The notes: generated by a model from the letters alone, not told the origin. A stretch of DNA of 24,676 nt from QHWK01 sp035315685 (GCA_035315685.1 DATFXR010000243.1:1-24676); one strand, 5' to 3'. Numbered from the stretch's first letter, positions 1 to 7,322 are shown. Translations and numbers: made by a program.

Positions 1-846
1 ACGTCCAAGAACCTGCCGTGGAGCTGCGTCTCGGGCGGCAGCCAGACGACGCATGCGATGACGCGCGCCGCCCATGCCGCGGCGAGCAATGCGATCACGA
101 AGCTGCAGCAGATCGCCGCGAAGGATCTCGGCGGCCGGCCCGAAGACTACGTCGTGGCCAACCAGCGCGTGTCGCGCAAGGGAGGCGGCCCCGGCATGAC
201 GCTGGCGCGCGCCGCGCAGCGGGCGATCGAGCTCGGAGGCATCTACGACGGCCACGAGCTGCCCAAGGACATCAACAAGTTCACGGTTGCCTCTGCGACA
301 GCGCTTGCCGGACAGGGCCTGATGGGAGTCGCAAAGGACATGTACCCCCGCGACGGGACGTCGCTGTCTTTCGTCGCGTCGTTTGCTGAAGTCGAAGTCG
401 ACGTCGAAACGGGCGCGTACCACATTGTCGACTTCCTCGCCGTGGCAGACGTCGGGACCGTCATCCATCCGGCGGCCCTCGGCGGCCAGATTCTGGGCCG
501 TTCGATGTTGGGTATCTCACATGCGATTGGCCAGAAGTGGGTGTATGACCAGCAGTACGGCGTGCCAGTCGCCAGACGATTCCATCACAACAAACCGCCA
601 ACCATCCTCGATGCACCGGCGCATATGGCGTGGGCGGCGGTCGAGCTCCCGGATCCGGAGACGCCGGTTGGTGCACGCGGCATCGGCGAGCCTCCGGTGG
701 CCGGCGGTTGCGCCGCGGTTCTGAACGCGATCTCTGCGGCGCTGGGTGACGAGGTCTTCCGGCGCGCGCCCGTGAACCTCGACGGCATTCTCATGGCGCT
801 GGAGGTCCGAACCCCGATGATGGATCCGCTGACCGCCAACGTGTGA
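1..846 (+). CDS. Molybdopterin-binding subunit of a xanthine dehydrogenase-family hydroxylase, C-terminal part
   Basis: The frame is open from base 1, so the gene begins outside the window and 281 C-terminal residues remain. Members of the xanthine dehydrogenase/aldehyde oxidoreductase large-subunit family bind the molybdopterin cytosine dinucleotide cofactor and hydroxylate purines, aldehydes or N-heterocycles. The near C-terminal GARGIGEPP motif (Glu codon 688-690) matches the conserved segment carrying the catalytic base glutamate. Other family-like stretches are VASFAEVEVDVETG and DVGTVIHPAALGGQILG. The substrate cannot be told from this part. The start of the fragment (SGGSQTTHAM) also resembles the cofactor-binding region. 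Partner FeS and FAD subunits would have to lie upstream, as nothing downstream fits. The family is sure; the exact enzyme is not. Confidence 0.9.
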   Translation, partial: TSKNLPWSCVSGGSQTTHAMTRAAHAAASNAITKLQQIAAKDLGGRPEDYVVANQRVSRKGGGPGMTLARAAQRAIELGGIYDGHELPKDINKFTVASATALAGQGLMGVAKDMYPRDGTSLSFVASFAEVEVDVETGAYHIVDFLAVADVGTVIHPAALGGQILGRSMLGISHAIGQKWVYDQQYGVPVARRFHHNKPPTILDAPAHMAWAAVELPDPETPVGARGIGEPPVAGGCAAVLNAISAALGDEVFRRAPVNLDGILMALEVRTPMMDPLTANV

Positions 847-1108
847 TGTGAGCAGCTTCGTCAGGATTCGCGGCGAGCGGAAGCGCGCATTGAAATGGCC
901 GATTGAGAGCAGTGACAGACGCCACTTCGGATAGGTACCGATCAACGCCGCAGTGGCAACCGGTTCCGAGTGCCGGATTGCTCGCGACAAGGCGACATAT
1001 CGCGACGCTTCATGAGGGTGTGTCAGCTCGACAGTCCGGTTGACGGGTCTGCAAGTCCCGCGTGTTGATCTACCTGCCGCGGACGCCGACCAGACACGAC
1101 GCGTGGTG

Positions 1109-1561
1109 TTACTTCCTCACCCACGTCTCGGTGACCTTCTGGTTGTCCGTCATCCGGTCTTCGATTGTCAGGCTCTTTCCGTCCGCTGAAAGCGTTGCGT
1201 TGGACGTGAGGTAGGGCTGGCCGTTCTGCTTCACGACGCCGGTGTAATGATGGTCGTCCACGCGTTTGGCGGACATCGTCTGCCCTGTTGGCTTGCCGCC
1301 GTTTAGAGTCGGCACCTCGGTTCCATCCATTGGCAATTCGACGGTCAGGATCAGCGGAGGCTGTCCGTTTCCGATGGGAACGGTGTAAGTGAGGCGATAG
1401 CCGCCCTTGCAACACGACGCGACGGTCATGGTCATGCCTTTGCCCGCAGCATCGGTCCTGGCCCACTCGCCAACGCCGAGCTGCGCATACGCCGCACTGC
1501 CCCAACCGAGTGTCAACAGGAACACAGCGCCACAGAATAGTCGGGTGACTACCGTCAGCAT
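1109..1561 (-). CDS. Small secreted protein of unknown function
   Basis: A 150-residue protein. The internal ATG at 1561 is chosen over the longer frame because a strong GGAGGT ribosome-binding site lies five bases before it and the protein then starts with a clean signal peptide (hydrophobic residues 8-22, likely cleavage after AYA at residue 26). The mature part alternates short beta-like segments (MTMTVASCCKGGYRLTYTV, ILTVELPMDG, LSADGKSLTIEDRM) and ends with VTETWVRK. This resembles small periplasmic beta-sandwich or lipocalin-like proteins in Acidobacteria, but I do not recognise a named family. It stands alone on the minus strand, facing the end of the hydroxylase gene. Confidence 0.7.
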   Translation of the reverse strand: MLTVVTRLFCGAVFLLTLGWGSAAYAQLGVGEWARTDAAGKGMTMTVASCCKGGYRLTYTVPIGNGQPPLILTVELPMDGTEVPTLNGGKPTGQTMSAKRVDDHHYTGVVKQNGQPYLTSNATLSADGKSLTIEDRMTDNQKVTETWVRK

Positions 1562-1894
1562 GGTGACCTCCACGAACGAGCCAATTCTAGTCGTGTAGTG
1601 CGCCACTGCAGCGCTCCGATTTCCGCGCGCCACACGAGGGTACACATGGCCTACCAGGATGCTGAAAAACGCATCCTGCATGGCTGAGGGCTAATGGCTA
1701 ATGGCGAAAAGCCCGCGTATTTCAGCCATCAGCCATCAGCCTTTAGCCATCAGGCTCACTTTTTCATCGGCCTGCTACGGGCCGCAGCACCTGACAGCGT
1801 GAGGTCGCCCCTCGCGCGCGGTGCTATCGTTGACGCCACGCAGATGAGCGGCATTACGTTGACGGATGCTGAGCCCTTGAGGTTTCGGGCAACC
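1562..1894. other. Divergent intergenic region with repeats
   Basis: No gene is seen between the two divergent secreted-protein genes. It holds the upstream region of the minus-strand gene, a perfect 8-bp-stem hairpin at 1655-1678 (CAGGATGC, loop TGAAAAAC, GCATCCTG), a heptamer repeat at 1683-1760, and the unresolved promoter of the plus-strand gene. Confidence 0.6.
1683..1760. repeat. Heptamer repeat forming an imperfect inverted repeat
   Basis: The left half contains GGCTAATGGCTAATGGC and the right half AGCCATCAGCCATCAGCC followed by TTTAGCCATCAGG. The unit is seven bases and the two halves are near reverse complements, so the region could fold into a long hairpin. It belongs to the same style of short-period repeat seen elsewhere in the window, each with a different word. 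Confidence 0.7.
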
Positions 1895-2446
1895 ATGACG
1901 CGAACGCAGGACAAGCTGAGAACCTTGCTGCTGGCAGCGGCGCTGCTTTCGGTGTCAGCCGCGGTCTCGGCCCAAACGACCGCCGGAACACCGGCCGCCG
2001 TCCCGGCGGATGTCGCAACGCCAGACGCGATCATCGACGCTGTCTACGCGTCGATCTCCGGGCCGGCGGGTCAGCCACGCGACTGGGCCCGATTCCGTTC
2101 GCTGCTGATCCCCGGTGCGCGCCTGATCCCGTCGACGCGACGCACACCGGGCGCGACGACGCCGGTGGTGTGGAGCGCGGAGGAGTACATTGCCGCAGCT
2201 GGCCCCGGACTTGAGAGGCAGGGTTTCTTCGAACGCGAGATTCACCGCACGGCCGACGCCTTCGGTGCCGTGCTGCACGCCTTCAGCACGTACGACTCGA
2301 AGCGCACGCCGGACGGCCAGCCCTTCGCGCGCGGCATCAACAGCTTTCAGCTGTACAGCGATGGGACGCGATGGTGGATCGTAACGATCTTCTGGGACGC
2401 AGAGACGGCTGACAAGCCGATCCCTTCGACGTATCTGTCGCGGTAG
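1895..2446 (+). CDS. Secreted SnoaL/NTF2-like protein of unknown function
   Basis: A 183-residue protein starting at the ATG at 1895. The frame stays open further upstream, but that part runs through the intergenic repeat and is not protein-like. Residues 1-26 form a signal peptide (KLRTLLLAAALLSVSAAVSA, cleavage before Gln27). The mature part has a pattern common in NTF2-like or SnoaL-type domains: an N-terminal helix (PDAIIDAVYASISG) and a C-terminal strand pair with FQLYSDGTRWWIVTIFWDAE. I infer an NTF2-like cone fold; there is no evidence for an enzyme activity. The stop lies 20 bases before the amidohydrolase start, so the two may be co-transcribed. Confidence 0.72.
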   Translation: MTRTQDKLRTLLLAAALLSVSAAVSAQTTAGTPAAVPADVATPDAIIDAVYASISGPAGQPRDWARFRSLLIPGARLIPSTRRTPGATTPVVWSAEEYIAAAGPGLERQGFFEREIHRTADAFGAVLHAFSTYDSKRTPDGQPFARGINSFQLYSDGTRWWIVTIFWDAETADKPIPSTYLSR

Positions 2447-2466
2447 TTCGAAGGTCGAGGTTTCAG

Positions 2467-3657
2467 ATGAATCGTCCTCTCATTGGTGTGGCGGTCGTCG
2501 TCGGTGCGCTCGGCGTGGCGATGACGGCGCAGCGTGGCGGGAATCGTGTTCGACTTTCGGCGGGACGGGAATGTCCGCCCGGGACGACTGAAACGCGCCC
2601 GGGCAGTTGCCAGGCCCCGGAGTTCCCTCCGCCGAGCATCGTGGACTATCGTCCCCGGTCGACGCTCGTCACGGCGGAGCACAGCGTGCCGCGGTCGAAG
2701 TTTCCGTCGATCGACATTCACGGCCATCCGCCACCGCTCACCAGCCTCGAATCGATCGACCGCGTTGTCGCGGAGATGGACAAGCTGAACCTGCGGCTGA
2801 TGGTCAGCGCCGACAACTCGTCGGGCGATCGCCTGACGCGCGCGCTCGCCGCCATCAACGCCAGCCCGCACAAGGATCGATTCCGCGTGCTGGGCGGCAT
2901 CAACTTCAGCAACGTCGGCCTGGACTGGGGCGCGCGGGCCGTGGCCCAGCTCGAAGCCGACATCAAGGCCGGCGCGGTCGGTGTGGGCGAAGTACCGAAG
3001 TCGTTTGGCCTCCGTAACCGCAAGTCCGATGGCTCGCGGCTGCGCATCGACGATCCCGAGCTCGATCCGATCTGGGCGGCGTTCGCCCGTCTGGGCGTTC
3101 CCGTCTTCATCCACACGGCTGAGCCGCAGGAATTCTTTCAGCCGCTCGATCTGCACAACGAGCGGTGGCTGGAGCTCGCCCTGTTTGCCGATCGCCGCAA
3201 CAATCAGCCAGGTGGTGTGACATTCGAAGAGCTGCTGACGGAGCGCAACAACGTGTTCCGCCGGCACCCGAAGACATCGTTCATCGCGGCGCATTTCGGC
3301 TGGCACGCCAACGACCTTGCGCGCGCTGGCAAGATGCTCGACGACTTTGCCAACGTTACCGTGGAAGTGGGCGCCGTCCTCTACGACGTGGGTCGGCAGC
3401 CGCGCGCCGCGCGCGACTTCTTCATCAAGTACCAGGACCGCATCCTGTTCGGCAAGGATGCGTTCGAACCGAGCGAGTACCCGTACTACTGGCGCGTGTT
3501 CGAGACTGCAGACGAGTACTTCGACTACTACCGCGACTATCACGCGTTCTGGAAGCTGTACGGAATCAACCTTCCGGATGACGTGCTGAAGAAGCTGTAC
3601 TACAAGAACGCGCTGCGCATCGTGAAGGGTCTGCCGCAGAACGGTTGGCCGCAGTAG
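2467..3657 (+). CDS. Exported amidohydrolase-superfamily metal-dependent hydrolase
   Basis: A 396-residue protein with an N-terminal hydrophobic segment (residues 5-20, possible cleavage after Ala21), so it is probably periplasmic. Metal-site motifs of the amidohydrolase_2 (ACMSD/TIM-barrel) branch are visible in order: HGH at 85-87 (IDIHGHPPPL), His216 in VPVFIHTAEP, His276 and His280 in FIAAHFGWH, and Asp331 in ILFGKDAFEP. The family includes decarboxylases and hydrolases acting on carboxylated or cyclic substrates; the substrate here is unknown. The end matches related proteins (YYKNALRIVKGLPQ). It follows the NTF2-like gene by 20 bases, suggesting a two-gene unit. Confidence 0.88.
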   Translation: MNRPLIGVAVVVGALGVAMTAQRGGNRVRLSAGRECPPGTTETRPGSCQAPEFPPPSIVDYRPRSTLVTAEHSVPRSKFPSIDIHGHPPPLTSLESIDRVVAEMDKLNLRLMVSADNSSGDRLTRALAAINASPHKDRFRVLGGINFSNVGLDWGARAVAQLEADIKAGAVGVGEVPKSFGLRNRKSDGSRLRIDDPELDPIWAAFARLGVPVFIHTAEPQEFFQPLDLHNERWLELALFADRRNNQPGGVTFEELLTERNNVFRRHPKTSFIAAHFGWHANDLARAGKMLDDFANVTVEVGAVLYDVGRQPRAARDFFIKYQDRILFGKDAFEPSEYPYYWRVFETADEYFDYYRDYHAFWKLYGINLPDDVLKKLYYKNALRIVKGLPQNGWPQ

Positions 3658-4019
3658 AAGTCGACGTGCTCCAGACAGGTCTGGAATTTCCTCAGCAATT
3701 CCACGTGAGCCCAGGCCTGCGCGCGCGCTTCACAACTGGCGCAGCAATCGAACGGGCCGACGTCTCCGGGGACCAGGCCAGCATCACTCGGGGCAACGCC
3801 GACGAGTGTGATGGATCGGCAGCGCGAGTTTTTGAACGTACCGGAGGTGGGACGGTTGGTGAAGAGAGTGACCACCCGTCGCTCCGGCGATTGATTCTGC
3901 GGAAGCGCTTGGACGCGTCAAGGGTTCGCTTCGCCGCTGCGCGCCCTTGACCCGTCCGGCGCGCTTCCGCGACTGTTGCGCTTGCCGGAGCGGTGAGTCC
4001 ATAACGACGCGCATGTCGG
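3658..4019. other. Region without a convincing gene, with hairpins
   Basis: Just after the amidohydrolase stop lie TCCAGAC-AG-GTCTGGA (3671-3686) and GGAATT...AATTCC, perhaps its terminator. A 27-codon plus-strand frame at 3811-3894 contains EFLNVPEVGRLVK, reminiscent of the start of an excisionase-type helix-turn-helix, but it is too short to call. A large hairpin follows at 3899-3970. Confidence 0.5.
3899..3970. repeat. Large near-perfect inverted repeat
   Basis: The left arm is 3899-3924, the loop 3925-3943 and the right arm 3944-3970. The arms begin and end with GCGGAAGCGC / GCGCTTCCGC and carry GTCAAGGG / CCCTTGAC next to the loop, with a one-base length difference and a few mismatches between. 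The size and the bulge recall an attC or a REP/MITE hairpin, but the GTTRRRY boxes of an attC are not seen at its ends. Confidence 0.65.
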
Positions 4020-4361
4020 CTAACGATTGCGCATGAGCCATCGGGGCCGAGTCGAGTTCGATAGTGCCGACCAGGTGCCGGGGTCTCTCGCCCGCCGTTC
4101 GGGCGTGTCTGGAGCACCGAAACGCTGCTGCGTTCGCGATGTCATGTCCATGTTGGGGTCCTGCCTGGAGATTCCGTACGGCGCGCTCAACGCACCAATG
4201 GCCCCGAAGACGCGCGGATGCTTCAAGCCGAGCAGCATCGCTCCCCAGGCCCCCATCGAGATGCCAGCAAGAGCGCGCCCTTCTCGCGAGGCGACTGTCC
4301 GATATCGGCTGTCTACGTACTCGACGACGTCGTTGACAACGAAATCCTCATACTTTGCCTA
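4020..4361 (-). pseudogene. Truncated alpha/beta-hydrolase esterase (nucleophile-elbow part)
   Basis: The minus-strand frame reads DFVVNDVVEYVDSRYRTV, then REGRALAGISMGAWGAML and LGLKHPRVFGAIGALSAPYG. This is the middle of a putative-esterase (esterase D/feruloyl esterase-like) domain, with the catalytic serine in GISMG. The open part runs from just after an in-frame TAG near 4361 to a stop at 4020. The N-terminal strands and the C-terminal Asp/His part of the triad are missing, and no ribosome-binding site or start precedes it, so it is a dead remnant. It lies next to the last attC-like site of the cassette array and may be a decayed cassette or the flank reached by a deletion. Confidence 0.7.
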
Positions 4362-4416
4362 GTGATTCCGATTCTCTTCATGACGTCCCCAACGTTCTCG
4401 GAGCTTGGTTCGGTCC

Positions 4417-4485
4417 GGCTGACGTCTTCGTTCACCCGCGGCCGGCGATCGTCACCCCGGCCGCCGGGTGCAACGCGAGTTAGGC
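4417..4485 (-). repeat. attC-like site downstream of cassette gene B (degenerate)
   Basis: Read on the minus strand it starts with GCCTAAC (4485-4479) and ends with GTCAGCC (4423-4417). Between them CGTTGCACCCGGCGGCC pairs with GGCCGCGGGTGAACG with single unpaired bases, as in attC stems. The distal box should be GTTRRRY, so GTCAGCC is a mutated form. It sits 51 bases after the cassette B stop, where a cassette recombination site is expected. Confidence 0.55.
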
Positions 4486-4536
4486 GGCGGGTGGGGACGC
4501 CTGAAGTCAGCACACCGCACTCTCTGTGAACATGAC

Positions 4537-5124
4537 TTATCCCGACAGCGCCGATTGAAGTTTGGCGAAGTACCAAAGCCAGCCCAGGATTTGCATCGCG
4601 ACCGCGACGGCCTGCACCCACCAGTTCCTGATGAAGATCGCCGCGATTCCGGTGCCGACCGTCATGGGAGCGATGACGATATTCTGAGCTGGCCACTGCA
4701 CTGCGCTGCCACCCTGGCCCAACCCAGCGTTCGTAATCACCGTGACCACAGACAGTACTGTGTAGGCGAGAAGGTACTTTCTGCCTTCGTCGGCATGAAA
4801 AGCCCGCAGATCAATCTCGCCCTGTTCGGGAATGCGCGGTGAAACCAGTTGCGCGTTCAGGTAGATCCCCGCCGCAACTGAAAAATAGAACGCGACAGAA
4901 CCGACGTTCCAAACGGCTACCGCATGTAAATCCCATAGCCCGATCCACCACGCGCACGTGAACAGCAAGGCGGCGCACATCCAGCCTGCATTGAACCACG
5001 ACAGCCGCACCCGCTTCGACGCGATGATGATTTGGCCCACCGTCGAAAGAATGTGGGTTACGGCTGCGGCATACACGAACGAGAAAAGCACAAGGATGAA
5101 GTCGTATGCGCGCATTTGCTGCAA
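4537..5124 (-). CDS. Integron cassette gene B: multi-pass membrane protein of unknown function
   Basis: A 195-residue protein with about six hydrophobic segments: 6-24, 26-36, 44-62, 70-90, 118-138 and 148-185 (the last probably two helices). It starts MQQMRAYDFILVLFSF; Met4 is an equally good start. Charged residues cluster in one loop (RIPEQGEIDLRAFHADEGRK). I do not recognise the family, though small hypothetical membrane proteins are common in environmental cassettes. It is flanked by attC-like palindromes at 5143-5216 (upstream) and 4417-4485 (downstream), which gives a cassette of about 725 bases. Its start lies 19 bases from the upstream core site. Expression would depend on read-through from upstream. 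Confidence 0.78.
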   Translation of the reverse strand: MQQMRAYDFILVLFSFVYAAAVTHILSTVGQIIIASKRVRLSWFNAGWMCAALLFTCAWWIGLWDLHAVAVWNVGSVAFYFSVAAGIYLNAQLVSPRIPEQGEIDLRAFHADEGRKYLLAYTVLSVVTVITNAGLGQGGSAVQWPAQNIVIAPMTVGTGIAAIFIRNWWVQAVAVAMQILGWLWYFAKLQSALSG

Positions 5125-5142
5125 CCTGCCGCGACTTGTGCC

Positions 5143-5216
5143 GCCTAACGCCCGGCTTCAGCCGCGGCGGCCTCAGCATTTCACTCGCCGCCGTCGGCTG
5201 CAAGCCGATGTCAGGC
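5143..5216 (-). repeat. attC site between cassettes A and B
   Basis: Read on the minus strand it begins GCCTGAC (5216-5210) and ends GTTAGGC (5149-5143), the canonical core box. The inner arms are ATCGGCTTGCAGCCGACGGCGG and CCGCCGCGGCTGAAGCCGGGC, complementary with a few unpaired bases. The gene A stop is six bases before it, and gene B starts just after it. Boxes, size (74 bp) and position all fit an integron attC read in the gene direction. Confidence 0.85.
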
Positions 5217-5222
5217 GGTTCG

Positions 5223-5712
5223 TCACTTCCCTAGTTGGCGGTTGTACTCGCCCTCATCGAAGTGGCCCTTTGATTTTGCAATCAGGCCATCGCTTCCGAA
5301 CGTCCACTCTTCATATCCGCTGATGCGCACCGACTTGCCGGTTCCTCCGGGGCCTGTGTTCGCCCCGGTCAGAGTCCACCGGTACACCACGCGACCGCCA
5401 TCGAGGCTGACGCTGTCCATCGCCACAACCATGTCCGGAAACGCGGTCATGAAACCCTGTGCGGCGGCGGTAATTTGCCCTCCTTCCCACGGACGGAGTG
5501 CCGTTGTCGATTGTCAACGACCCGTTTTCCGCGAAGAAGGCTGCGACGCTAGCCGCGTTCTGGCTGCACCATGCCGCCGTGTGCTTCGTTCCGAACTCCT
5601 TCAGTTTCGCGACGTCCATCGCCTTCTCCGTCGAGGTGCAGCCAACGAGCGCCTCTAAGCCCAGCGCCACAACGACCACCCACTTCCATTGAGGGTCGGC
5701 TTCGCTAATCAT
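5223..5712 (-). pseudogene. Integron cassette gene A: SnoaL/NTF2-like lipoprotein, frameshifted
   Basis: The N-terminal part begins at the ATG at 5712: MISEADPQWKWVVVVALGLE followed by a lipobox (LVGC) and then MDVAKLKEFGTKHTAAWCS and AASVAAFFAENGSLTIDNG, a typical SnoaL-like (ester cyclase) start. The reading frame then breaks. In the next frame it continues QITAAAQGFMTAFPDMVVAM, GGRVVYRWTLTGANTGPGG and VRISGYEEWTFGSDGLI to the stop at 5223. Removing one base in the purine run at 5475-5488 restores a continuous family-like protein of about 162 residues with VGRGQITAAAQGF across the joint. So this is either a genuine one-base insertion or a sequencing error. A TTG at 5754, six bases from the preceding core site, could be an earlier start. 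Confidence 0.72.
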
Positions 5713-5757
5713 TTTGGGTCGATCCGATCGGTACGCAGCTCGAAGAATCTTCAATCC

Positions 5758-5844
5758 GCCTAACTACTTATGGAGTAGACCGACCACGCCACGTCGCGTC
5801 CATTCGCGGCGGGCCGATGGACGTACTCCGAAGGTATGTTCTTG
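5758..5844 (-). repeat. attC-like site upstream of cassette A
   Basis: Read on the minus strand it ends with the canonical GTTAGGC (5764-5758). An inverted pair GGAGTA (5772-5777) / TACTCC (5824-5829) and a looser outer match from CAAGAAC (5844-5838) support an attC-like fold of 87 bp. The outer left box does not match RYYYAAC well, so the call rests mainly on the core box and its position just before cassette A. Confidence 0.5.
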
Positions 5845-5929
5845 TGGGCGCGAATCGTAACACGTCTGCGGTCCCATCGATCCGAATCGTGATTGGCCGC
5901 CAATGGGCGCCTTGCACGTGAGCGCTCGC

Positions 5930-5936
5930 GCCCAAC
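5930..5936 (-). other. Candidate attI core site next to intI
   Basis: On the minus strand GTTGGGC fits the GTTRRRY core. No palindrome of the attC kind surrounds it, as expected for attI, and it lies between the 3' end of intI (6062) and the first attC-like site (5844). The rest of 5845-6061 shows no gene. A 7-bp inverted repeat GCGAACG/CGTTCGC is also present near 6002-6040. This is an inference from position and seven bases only. Confidence 0.3.
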
Positions 5937-6061
5937 GACCCACATTGGCGACGACGCCGCAACGACAACGTCCCGAGGATCAGCGAGTTCGCGGGTCCGA
6001 GCGAACGGCGCTGAACCTCGCTTGGACGCCAGCGTTCGCGGCCAACCGCCGGTTTGTGACA

Positions 6062-6541
6062 TCAAAGCCGGTCGACGGGGCTGCGCACGCCGAGCGGACC
6101 GCGATTGAGCACGTGCGTGTACACCATCGTAGTGCTGACGTCCGCGTGCCCGAGCAGCTCCTGCACTGTTCTGAAGTCGTAGCCATCCTCGAGCAGGTGT
6201 GTTGCGAATGAGTGCCTGAAAGTATGTGGACCGACACGCTTCGCGATCCCGGCCTGCCGTGCCGCGTGCGCGACCGCTTTCTGCACGACGGATTCGTGCA
6301 GATGAAACCGCGTCGGTGGCCCCATCTCGGATCCGTACACACCCGAGACGCGGGAAAGACGAACTGCCAACCCCATTCTACGGGTGCGTTCGGGTATTTG
6401 CGGTCGAGCGCGAATGGAAGCACGACCCGCCCCAACCCTCGTGCGAGATCGGCTTCCTGTTGTCGCTTCACAAACTCGAGATGGTGAACCAGCGGCTCGA
6501 CGACGGCGGTTGGCAATATCGTTGGCCGGTCCTTCTGGCCT
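6062..6541 (-). pseudogene. intI: Integron integrase IntI, 5'-truncated and frameshifted
   Basis: Only the C-terminal half of a tyrosine recombinase remains. The first frame reads GQKDRPTILPTAVVEPLVHH and continues LARGLGRVVLPFALDRKYPN with EWGWQFVFP. The ALDRKYPN...EWGW block is the extra helix region found only in integron integrases. Near 6319-6323 (a G run) one base is missing, and the next frame continues FHLHESVVQKAVAHAAR, HTFRHSFATHLLEDGYD, TVQELLGHADVSTTMVYTHV and LNRGPLGVRSPVDRL, ending at 6062. The active-site HxxR (HTFR), the second His (LLGH) and Tyr (VYTH) are intact; the N-terminal domain and first catalytic Arg are gone. Homology stops near 6541, where a transposase fragment begins on the other strand. 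The gene reads toward the cassettes, opposite to class 1 integrons. Confidence 0.9.
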
Positions 6542-7311
6542 GAAACGTGGCGCCGGCGGGATCTCAGCGATCTGCCCGTCGTGTACCTGTTTCTGGATGG
6601 CCAATACCATGCGGCGCGCCGCGGGACGGACGGGAAGGAAGGTGTGTTGTCGGCCTATGCGCTGCTGGAAGACGGCCGGCCGGTGCTGCTGCATCTGGAT
6701 CTCGGACCGCGCGAATCGTATGACGCGTGGCTCACTTCCTGCAGGATCTCGTGGCCCGGGGGCTGCGGGTTCCGCTATTGGTCGTGATGGACGGCGCGCC
6801 CGGGCTCGTGAAAGCGGTCAAACGCGTGTGGCCACGCGCGTATCGGCAAAAGTGCCAAGTCCACAAGATGCGCAACATTCTCGCGAAGCTGCCCCGGCTG
6901 ATGCAGGCGAAGATGAAGGGCCTCGTGCAGCAGGTGTTCCTTGCGCCGACCTACGCGGCCGCGGTGAAGCGGGGGCGCGATCTCATTGCAAAGTTCAAGG
7001 ACCGGTATCCGGCCGCGATCGAGTGCCTCGAGCGTGACCTTGAGGAGTGCCTCACCTATTTGCGCTTTCCCGAGGCGCACCATCAACGGATCCGCACCAC
7101 GAATCGTCTCGAGCGTCTGAACGGCGAAAGCCGCCTGCGCACGAAAGTGATCCCGCGGTTTCCCACTGAGCGCTCGTGCTTGTCCTTGCTGTACGCGAGC
7201 TTGATCAGCGCGTCGAGGCACTGGCGAGGGATTCAGATGACGGTCCGGGACGTGAAGCAGTTGCAGCAGCTCCGCACAGTGGTCACGGCAAAGGAGGAAG
7301 CCGCGGCGTGA
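6540..7311 (+). pseudogene. IS256/mutator-type transposase, 5'-truncated and frameshifted
   Basis: Family homology begins with ETWRRRDLSDLPVVYLFLD near 6542, so roughly the first 150 residues of a normal transposase of about 400 are missing. DDE residues are visible: Asp in YLFLDGQY (6596-6598), Asp in LVVMDGAPG (6790-6792), and the Glu in TTNRLERLNGE (7111-7113). The CQVHKMRN and IPRFPTERSCL motifs are also present. Near 6735 one base is missing: DAWLT ends one frame and FLQDLVARGL goes on in the next. The C terminus is complete (stop at 7311). No terminal inverted repeat was recognised on either side. The element is inactive. Confidence 0.9.
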
Positions 7312-7322
7312 TCAAGCAAGCC

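Noticed and set aside
847..1108. A possible minus-strand peptide after the hydroxylase gene
   Set aside because: The frame runs on into the antisense of the hydroxylase gene, and no start signal or motif supports it.
3811..3894. A 27-codon frame like the start of an excisionase (EFLNVPEVGRLVK)
   Set aside because: It is too short, ends before the rest of the fold, and may be chance.
5760..6065. A minus-strand frame ending SEYVHRPAANGRDVAWSVYS over the attC-like site
   Set aside because: The end looks somewhat protein-like, but the rest is arginine-rich, there is no good start, and it covers the predicted attI/attC area. Not supported as a gene.
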